A stretch of 8,125 nt of DNA from an uncultured Lachnospiraceae bacterium (GTDB lineage Bacteria > Bacillota > Clostridia > Lachnospirales > Lachnospiraceae), in NCBI GenBank assembly GCA_948468325.1, contig CAOKHR010000100.1, positions 1 to 8,125 of the forward strand. Direction: 5' to 3'. A model generated the notes under the pieces. The model was not told the origin of the DNA and did no database searches. It saw nothing but the letters and a program-made list of their open reading frames with translations. How positions within the stretch are numbered: position 1 is the first letter of the stretch; each line of letters begins with the position of its first letter. Shown here one piece after another: positions 1-6,500 of this stretch. A program made the translations under genes and the position numbers.

Positions 1-258
1 TAATTTTGTCTCTTCATCATCCCTTAAAACCCAGCCGTCTTCTTCCTTTACAAATGTCAGCGTTGAATCGTTCACCTGATAGGAAAAAGCCGTAATGTCT
101 TCCTGCGTTTCCTTTGTCACATAAATTTTACCTGCTTCTGCTTCTTTATCTGCCTTTTCCTCCTGATTTTTATTATAAACATGCATTCCGGCATATGCCG
201 CCGCAAAGACGGCAAGCAGCGCCAGAATGAAAATCATCTGTTTTTTTTGTTTTTTCAT
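1..258 (-). CDS. DUF4340 domain protein, N-terminal part (cut by window edge)
   Basis: The first 86 residues of a membrane-anchored protein are visible; the rest lies beyond position 1. The ATG at 258-256 is preceded by a perfect AGGAGG at 268-273 with 9 bases of spacing, and that ribosome site overlaps the stop codon of the upstream permease-GldG gene. The gap is only 13 bases, so the genes are cotranscribed and probably translationally coupled. The protein begins with a basic stretch (MKKQKKQ), then one hydrophobic helix at about residues 8-27, then an acidic, lysine-rich linker and an extracytoplasmic domain starting with ITAFSY and LTFVKEEDGWVL. This pattern of short beta strands is typical of the start of DUF4340 (PF14238) proteins, which commonly follow GldG-type ABC genes. 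The likely role is an extracytoplasmic accessory subunit of the transporter; the biochemical function of the family is unknown. The family call rests on this short segment plus gene context. Confidence 0.75.
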   Translation of the reverse strand, partial: MKKQKKQMIFILALLAVFAAAYAGMHVYNKNQEEKADKEAEAGKIYVTKETQEDITAFSYQVNDSTLTFVKEEDGWVLRDDEETKL

Positions 259-271
259 TCTGCATATCCTC

Positions 272-2389
272 CTAACGTTTTCTTCTCTTTGCCCAGATGA
301 TAATTCCCGCGGCAAGCAGCAGTACCGGAATTGCAATCATAACAGACAAGCCAATCGTTCTTCCCAAAAATGCCGTGACAACAAGTCTGGAAGTTTCGTA
401 ATTTTTTACAGGTATGACAATTGTCGTCATATCATCCGTATTCACAAAATTAGAGATAATATCCGCAAACATACCGGAATTGCTTCCTGACACCATTTGA
501 TCCGCACTGTCCGCAAGAATCTCCGGAGAGCCCAGAACAATAAGCCGTCCGTTTGTTTCTCCGTCCTTTCTCTTCTCTGCAGCAACAGCAATTGTAAAAG
601 GCCCTTTTGTATCTCCATCTTCAAACGCATATGTCGTGGCATTGGCCGCATCCGTCTTTGCAACTGCCGCGTCAGAAGTTGTAAGAAACGGTGTATACGT
701 TATTTCATCGCTGCTCTGGGGATAAGAAATTCCCTGAACATAAGGTGCAAAGATATAATTATTTCCCACGGAAGATGTATAGGAAGAAGATGCCGTTTCC
801 GGCAGCAGATAAAACGGATTCTGATAATACCTGTCTGAATCTCCCTCTGCAATCAGCCCTTTCACCGGAGCCATTTCATATTCCGACAATACAGAATTAA
901 AATTTTCCATTTTTTCGTCTGCCTGATAATTCAGTGTCAAAAGAACATTTCCTCCGCTCTTCATATAATCTTTCACTTTGTCCGCATCATCTTTCGAAAA
1001 ATCAGAGACTGCTCCGTTAATAATAAGCGCCTGTGCATCCTCCGGCACATGATCCGTCTCCAGAAGATTTAAAGACTGCAGAGATATATTTGCCTTTTCC
1101 AGTACCTTGGCGAAATTTCCGGAAATCTCTGTTTCTCCATGCCCGCTCAGCTGGTAAACAACCGGCATATGATCATTTGTCACATACTGCAGAGCGCTTG
1201 TAATCTGTCCCTCTCCGTCATACCCTGTGATCTGCTGGGAATAAGTATTGTAATCAATCTCTGTTTCAAACAGCTCATTGTAATCAATCACTTTATGAAC
1301 TTCCCCACAAACTAAAATCAAACTGCCCATGGAAATATTTTCCTGCGTATACTGCTGATAAAAGCTGGGATTTACTGTCGGATCTTTATACTCAATTTTT
1401 ATATGGGATGACGAATCCCCATATCGTTTTAATGTTTCTTCTACGGTGGTATCCGTATTTCCTTCTGCCGCAATCACGTAAATCGTCACATCTTTTTCCA
1501 AATTCTTTAAAAACTCTTTCGTATCTTCTGTCAGAGAATATAATTTGGCAGAAGTGACATCAATTTCCATAAATGTACTTGGCAGCTCCGATGCGAAAAG
1601 ATTTACAAACACGGCAAGCGCAATTGCAATTGCCGATAATCCGGCAGAAAAAACACCGAATTTTAATTTTTTTGCACTGACGGCAAACCTGCGCTTTTGT
1701 ATGGACTGTACGGTTAAAAACAAAAACAGGGCTGTCACTGTCAGATAATAGACTGTTCCTGTCAGAGAAAAACATCCGTCCAGAAAAGAATCCAGCGGCG
1801 TAACAAGGTCATAGCAGTTTAAAATCTTTGTCAGGACGTTTCCGGAAGAAGAAAACATTCCCGTTACACTGCTCATCATAAAGCCTATAAATAAAAACAG
1901 AAATGTCAGTACGGCAGAAATTACCTGGCTTTCCGTCAGGGAAGAAACAAACAGGCCAATTGCAATACATAAAAGGCCGTAAATCCAGAACCCGAAAACA
2001 GCCGCGCAGCTTTCTGCCAGAGGAACTGACCCAAATGCCATTAACAGAAACGGCGTTGCCGCAACAAAAAGCATTGCAATCGTATGTACTGCCGCCATAG
2101 CAAGATATTTTGCCAGTACGATTTTTCCCACAGACACCGGAGCCGTCAGAATCAGCTGGTCTGTTTTGCTCTTCTTTTCTTCTGCAAGGCTGCGCATTGT
2201 AAGCACCGGTACCGTAATTAAAAGCAGAAATGTAATGGCATTTAGAGAATAAGAAATTTTTGCATAACCCAGGCTTAAGTTATATGCAAAAAAGTAAAGT
2301 CCGTAAAGCGCCAGTGATGCCGCAATATAAAGCCAGCCGATAATATTCTGGAAGTAAGATTTAAATTCTCTTTTTAATATGGCTTTCAC
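272..2389 (-). CDS. ABC-2 permease fused to GldG-type auxiliary domain
   Basis: This 705-residue membrane protein joins two parts that are separate genes (gldF and gldG) in Bacteroidetes. Residues 1 to about 232 are an ABC-2 permease: the amphipathic start MKAILKREFKSYF, six predicted helices (about 18-38, 49-65, 96-117, 126-149, 155-175, 210-228) and the cytoplasmic coupling segment MRSLAEEKKSKTDQLILTAP (65-84). Residues 242-705 are a GldG/ABC_transp_aux-like region: a helix at 245-265, a large extracytoplasmic domain with LSGHGE (414-419) and LIVLGSPEIL (616-625), and a closing helix at 677-698 followed by a KRRKR stop-transfer tail. The start is GTG at 2389-2387. Its GTGA overlaps the TGA of the ATPase gene, and AAAGGAG at 2400-2406 sits 10 bases upstream. 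Together with the ATPase it should form an ABC exporter or mechanochemical complex; the substrate is unknown. The fusion is common in Clostridia, so it is not an assembly artefact. Confidence 0.9.
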   Translation of the reverse strand: MKAILKREFKSYFQNIIGWLYIAASLALYGLYFFAYNLSLGYAKISYSLNAITFLLLITVPVLTMRSLAEEKKSKTDQLILTAPVSVGKIVLAKYLAMAAVHTIAMLFVAATPFLLMAFGSVPLAESCAAVFGFWIYGLLCIAIGLFVSSLTESQVISAVLTFLFLFIGFMMSSVTGMFSSSGNVLTKILNCYDLVTPLDSFLDGCFSLTGTVYYLTVTALFLFLTVQSIQKRRFAVSAKKLKFGVFSAGLSAIAIALAVFVNLFASELPSTFMEIDVTSAKLYSLTEDTKEFLKNLEKDVTIYVIAAEGNTDTTVEETLKRYGDSSSHIKIEYKDPTVNPSFYQQYTQENISMGSLILVCGEVHKVIDYNELFETEIDYNTYSQQITGYDGEGQITSALQYVTNDHMPVVYQLSGHGETEISGNFAKVLEKANISLQSLNLLETDHVPEDAQALIINGAVSDFSKDDADKVKDYMKSGGNVLLTLNYQADEKMENFNSVLSEYEMAPVKGLIAEGDSDRYYQNPFYLLPETASSSYTSSVGNNYIFAPYVQGISYPQSSDEITYTPFLTTSDAAVAKTDAANATTYAFEDGDTKGPFTIAVAAEKRKDGETNGRLIVLGSPEILADSADQMVSGSNSGMFADIISNFVNTDDMTTIVIPVKNYETSRLVVTAFLGRTIGLSVMIAIPVLLLAAGIIIWAKRRKR

Positions 2390-3336
2390 AGAGTCATCTC
2401 TCCTTTCTGGTTCGTAAGTTCAAGAAATATATCTTCTAACGTTTTTCCGGCAGACGTCACTTCAAGAACCGGAACCTCCTCCTGCACAAGCTCCCGTATC
2501 ACTTTGTTCCGTATATCCGCGCCCTCTGCCAGCGAAAGTATCAATTCTGACGTATTCTCTTCACTTCCCGGATGAAGCTTTATTTCTACAATATCTTCGC
2601 AGGAAGCAAACATCTCCTCCGCGGCTTTTCCGTCTCCCTGCAGCAGAATTTTCAGCTCTCTTTTTCCGTGCTCCACCTGTTTTAAAAGATTCTCTGTTGT
2701 ATCATCCGCCACCAGTTTTCCATCCGACAGAATATAAATATAATCACAGACTTCCCGCACTTCAGAAAGAATATGAGAACTTAAAATTACCGTATGTTCT
2801 TCCCCCAGTTTTTTAATCAGTTCCCGAATTTCAATAATCTGTGCGGGATCGAGGCCCACTGTAGGCTCGTCTAAAATAATAACTTCCGGATACCCGAGAA
2901 CTGCCTGCGCGAGTCCGACCCTCTGCCTGTAGCCTTTGGACAGATTTCGAATCAGACGGTCTTTTTTTTCGGAAATCATTGTAAGCTCCATCGCTTCTTT
3001 CACGGCTTCTAAACGCAGCTGTTTCGGAACCTTCATCTCCGCTGCAAAATTTAAATACTCCTCTGCCGTCATATCCATATAAAGCGGAGGTATTTCCGGC
3101 AAATATCCGATACACCTTTTCGCTTCTTCCGGTTCCTTTAAAATGTCATGCCCGTTAATCTTTACCTCTCCGGATGTCGCGCCCAGATAACCGGTAATGA
3201 TATTCATTGTCGTAGATTTTCCGGCTCCGTTGGGGCCTAAGAATCCGTAAATTCTGCCCGGATCCACTGTCAGATTTAAATCATCCACTGCCGTATGGCT
3301 GCCGTATTTTTTTACCAGATGAGAAATTTCAATCAC
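2386..3336 (-). CDS. ABC transporter ATP-binding protein, GldA/CcmA type
   Basis: This 316-residue ATPase should power the neighbouring GldFG-type permease. Motifs seen: Walker A GPNGAGKST (34-42), signature LSKGYRQR (132-139), Walker B VIILDEPT (152-159), D-loop GLDP (161-164) and switch histidine H188 in LSSHIL. The Q-loop position reads YLPEIPPLY, with Glu81 where most ABC ATPases have Gln; this is a known variation of the GldA/CcmA-like branch. After about residue 220 comes a roughly 95-residue C-terminal extension (KILLQGDG to TLEDIFLELT), the alpha/beta regulatory tail usual for ABC-2 ATPases. The start chosen is GTG at 3336-3334, with AAGGAGG at 3346-3352 and 9 bases of spacing, because it gives the conventional N-terminus MIEISHLVKKYG. 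The open frame extends 32 codons further to a TTG at 3432, but that stretch has no ribosome site and lacks ABC homology. First gene of the operon; its TGA overlaps the next gene's GTG. Confidence 0.93.
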   Translation of the reverse strand: MIEISHLVKKYGSHTAVDDLNLTVDPGRIYGFLGPNGAGKSTTMNIITGYLGATSGEVKINGHDILKEPEEAKRCIGYLPEIPPLYMDMTAEEYLNFAAEMKVPKQLRLEAVKEAMELTMISEKKDRLIRNLSKGYRQRVGLAQAVLGYPEVIILDEPTVGLDPAQIIEIRELIKKLGEEHTVILSSHILSEVREVCDYIYILSDGKLVADDTTENLLKQVEHGKRELKILLQGDGKAAEEMFASCEDIVEIKLHPGSEENTSELILSLAEGADIRNKVIRELVQEEVPVLEVTSAGKTLEDIFLELTNQKGEMTL

Positions 3337-3377
3337 GTATTTCTTCCTCCTTCTACATAATTTAATCAGATTAGAGC

Positions 3378-3404
3378 GTGTTTGAAAACTGAATTTCCAA
3401 ACAC
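3378..3404. repeat. Inverted repeat in the divergent control region
   Basis: GTGTTTG (3378-3384) and CAAACAC (3398-3404) are perfect inverted arms separated by 13 bases. Read on the minus strand the inner bases also pair (G-T, then AAA with TTT), giving an 11-bp stem with a 5-base TTCAG loop. It has no GC-rich core and no trailing T-run, so it is not a convincing terminator. It sits on the core region of both candidate ABC-operon promoters, so it could be an operator for a dimeric repressor or a leader hairpin. It could also be a copy of a small dispersed repeat. Confidence 0.6.
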
Positions 3405-3432
3405 ATTCCAGCCTATGCTTTGTTTGTGTCAA
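3405..3432 (-). promoter_or_regulatory. Candidate promoter of the ABC operon
   Basis: On the minus strand a perfect -35 TTGACA (3432-3427) is followed after 16 bases by TGGAAT (3410-3405), a 4/6 match to the -10 box. Transcription would begin near 3398, giving a leader of about 60 bases. A second possibility lies closer to the gene: TGGAAA (3399-3394), 18 bases, then TCTAAT (3375-3370), a 5/6 match to the -10 box. Either choice is tentative. The inverted repeat at 3378-3404 lies at the start site of the first and inside the spacer of the second. Confidence 0.35.
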
Positions 3433-3457
3433 AAGAAGGGTATTTGTGTGAAAAGAA
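3423..3457 (+). repeat. Phased 15-bp direct repeats upstream of the glycosidase promoter
   Basis: TTTGTGTCAAAAGAA (3423-3437) and TTTGTGTGAAAAGAA (3443-3457) match at 14 of 15 positions and are spaced 20 bases start to start, about two helical turns. A partial third copy, TGTGAAAG, follows at 3458-3465, 11 bases after the same element of copy 2. The array ends just before the -35 box at 3471, the usual place for an activator acting from the same face of the helix. Copy 1 also overlaps the -35 of the candidate ABC promoter on the other strand. The regulator is not identified. Confidence 0.5.
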
Positions 3458-3470
3458 TGTGAAAGCTTTG

Positions 3471-3499
3471 TTGTTTATATATGTACGATATGCTATAAT
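3471..3499 (+). promoter_or_regulatory. Sigma-A-type promoter with extended -10 for the glycosidase gene
   Basis: The -35 is TTGTTT (3471-3476) and the -10 is a perfect TATAAT (3494-3499), with an ideal 17-base spacer. TG at 3491-3492 followed by one base makes it an extended -10. The predicted transcription start is near 3506, leaving a leader of only about 24 bases, so there is no room for a riboswitch. The weak -35 agrees with dependence on an activator bound at the upstream direct repeats. Confidence 0.8.
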
Positions 3500-3516
3500 A
3501 AAAAGACAAACAATAA

Positions 3517-3523
3517 GGGAGGG
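3517..3523 (+). promoter_or_regulatory. Ribosome binding site of the glycosidase gene
   Basis: GGGAGGG lies 6 bases before the ATG at 3530. It fixes the start of the long reading frame and agrees with the signal peptide that begins there. Confidence 0.8.
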
Positions 3524-3529
3524 TATACA

Positions 3530-6500
3530 ATGAAAAAAAGAACCTGGAAAACATTTCTTCTGGCAGCTTCTTGCGGTATCATACTTCATGCCGCCGATAC
3601 ATCCGCAGAAGATTCAAAAATCTTAAACGGAAACGGCGTACAGGCTGAATTCCGCGAAACAACAGGGGAAATTACTTTATACGGCTGTCAGGAAGACGGC
3701 ACAACATTTCAGATGAGCCGGCCGTCCCATGTCAGTTACCCTGTAATAAACGGAACTGTCCTGTCGGACTTTACAGATTTCACCTGCCGGATAGAAGAAA
3801 ATATCAATGGAACTGCCGGAACCGGAAACAGGATGACGATCACTTCCCATTCCGCAAGCACAGGACTTACACGCATCTGCAGACTGGAATCTGTAAATGA
3901 TATTTCCGGACTTATCTATGTACAGACAAGCTACACCGCAGAAAAGGAAGACCAGACAATCGAAAATTTCACAGACTGTGAATTTTCCCTTTACGAACCG
4001 GAACAGACCGTCTGGAGCTATAACGGAGGCGGAGAAGGCCAGCAGAGTTTTTACGATACGCTGCAGAAAATTGATTTGACGGACAATACTGCTTTTTCAA
4101 GGGCTAACAGACAGGACGAAACATCTGTCGGCATCCCTGCGGCAGACATTTATTCCAAAAACGGCGGTATTACTGTCGGTGATGCTTCCGCTGCACGCCG
4201 TGAGCTGAAAACACCGGTGGAAGAAAAAAATCAGACCGTATATGCTTCTATCCAAAGACCTTCCGGAACAATCAAAACCGGAGAAACCGTTTATTCCGGA
4301 GAGGGATTTGTCCATGTACATACCGGCGATTACTACAACGGGCTTCGCGGTTATGCCGACGGCATGCAAAAAATTGGATTTAAAACATTAAGTAAAGAAG
4401 AAATTCCCGAAAGCAGCTACGACCTTCGCTGGGAAAGCTGGGGATGGGAATTTGACTGGACTTTAGATCTGATTCTCGGAAAATTAGATGAACTTAAGGA
4501 GCTTGGAATCAAACAGGTGACACTGGATGACGGATGGTATATCAATGCCGGAGAATGGGATTTAAACAGAGAGAAGCTTCCAAACGGCGATGCAGATATG
4601 AAGCGTCTGACAGATGAAATCCATAAAAGAGGCATGACGGCGCTTCTCTGGTGGCGTCCGTGTGACGGAGGCAGGGAAGCAAGCAGTCTGTACAAAGAGC
4701 ATCCGGAATATTTCGTAAAAAACGAAAACGGAACCATAGGAAAGCTTGCCGGTCCCGGTGCAAAAGACAGCTTCAACGGATCAACTGGCTATGCTCTCTG
4801 TCCTGTATCCGAAGGCGCAGTCAAAGCACAGGTTGATTTTGTAAAAAAAGCAATAAATGAGTGGGGTTTTGATGGATTAAAAAGCGACTATGTCTGGAGT
4901 ATTCCAAAATGCTACAATCCGGAGCACAAACACAAAAGACCGGAAGAATCTACGGAACAGCAGGCTGTTTTTTACCGGGAAATCTACCGGGCCATGACAG
5001 AATGCAACAAAGACGCTTTCCATCTTCTGTGCAACTGCGGAACGCCTCAGGACTACTATTCCCTGCCTTATGTAACACAGATACCCACGGCTGACCCGAC
5101 CAGTGTTGACCAGACGCGAAGAAGGGTAAAAGCATATAAAGCACTGTGCGGCGACTATTTTCCAATTACAACGGACCACAACGAAATCTGGTATCCGTCT
5201 GCAGTCGGAACCGGCGCAGTTTTAATTGAAAAAAGAAATATGACGGGCAGTGAACAGGCCGAATACGAAAAATGGCTTAAAATCGCCCAGAAAACAGAAC
5301 TTCAAAAAGGAGAATTTATTGGAAATCTCTACAGCTACGGCTTTGATCCCTATGAAACATATGTCGTAAAAAAAGACGGCAAGATGTATTATGCCTTTTA
5401 CCGGGACGGAAAAACATACAGCCCGCAGGGAAATCCCAAAGTAGAACTAAAAGGCTTAAATCCGGACAGGCTTTATCGTATCGTAGATTATGTCAATGAC
5501 CAGGTAATTGCTACCAATGTACCGGGAAGCGAAGCAGTCTTTGACCATTCTTTTTCCAGTTACCTGCTGCTTTATGCCGAAGAGCTTTCCAGACCAGATT
5601 CCGTCAGAGAGGAAATAACGGCAGAAGAAACGGAGTCCGGCCTGACGTTTGAAGGCAGCTGGACTACAGACCAAAACAGCGGATTCTCCGGCGGCAGCTG
5701 CAAATATACGACAAATGAAAACGCATCTGTTACATTTACATTTCAGGGCAGCAGCATTGCCTGGTACGGACAAAAAGATACAAATTTCGGAATTGCCCAG
5801 GTATATATAGACGGTAACCCGGATCTTGAAGTTTCCTGCCGCGGCACGGCAGCATCCGGTGTAAAATTATATGAAAAAACCGGACTTTCTGACAGCACTC
5901 ATACCATAAAAATTGTGTGCAAATCTCCGGTAATTGATGTTGACCGTTTTGTATACACAAAGCAGATCGCCGGCAGCATTTCTTCCACAGAGTCTGTCTC
6001 ACAGTTCACTTCTTCCTATAAAGAAGACGTTTTTGCGCAGGGAACAGGCTGGGAAGATTTTACAAAGGCAAAAAACGCGCTGGACAGGCTGATTGCAGAA
6101 GGAAATGCAGATGCAGACGAACTTGCCCGGGCAGAAGATGCATTTTTCCAGGCATTGTTTGAACTGCGAAAACCGATACAAAAAGATTTGCTCGAATCTC
6201 CTGCTCCTGTTTTAGACGATGTTGAAACAGACCAGAGAGATACCGGCATCTTATACCGTACACTGATTTATACCGAAAATCTGGATATGTCAGACACCAT
6301 TCCCGCGGTGCGCACACTTTATCAGAAAGCGCTTGCAAATGCCTGGCAGGTATTTAGAAATTCCGCGTCAGATCAAAATGAGATTAACCGGGCCTGGACA
6401 GAGCTTTTAGACAAAATACAGTATGCCGGATATATTGCAGGAGATAAATCAGACCTGCAGGCCGCTTTTGCAGACTGCCAAAAAATAAATTTATATCACT

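Noticed and set aside
2962..2969. Eight-base homopolymer in the ATPase gene, with a similar run near 241-248 in the DUF4340 gene, as possible phase-variation tracts
   Set aside because: Both are short, encode ordinary Glu/Lys/Gln codons in intact frames and are common in AT-rich genomes. Nothing suggests frameshift switching.
3337..3432. 32-codon upstream extension of the ATPase reading frame to a TTG at 3432
   Set aside because: It has no ribosome site, overlaps the candidate promoter and inverted repeat, and adds non-homologous residues. The GTG at 3336 has a perfect ribosome site and gives the normal ABC N-terminus.
3460..3473. Possible catabolite-control (cre) site around the AAAGCTTT palindrome beside the -35 box
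   Set aside because: It matches the cre consensus at only 11 of 14 positions, lacks the central CG and has the wrong ending (TG instead of CA).
3560..3574. Possible lipoprotein box AASC (residues 12-15) in the glycosidase signal peptide
   Set aside because: Lys7 falls within the hydrophobic stretch required before a lipobox and the helix would be too short. An ordinary signal peptidase site after TSA (residue 26) fits better.
4417..4776. Open frame of 119 codons on the minus strand inside the glycosidase gene, and the other shorter antisense frames
   Set aside because: They lie opposite strongly supported coding sequence, show no recognisable domains, and have no convincing ribosome sites or promoters.
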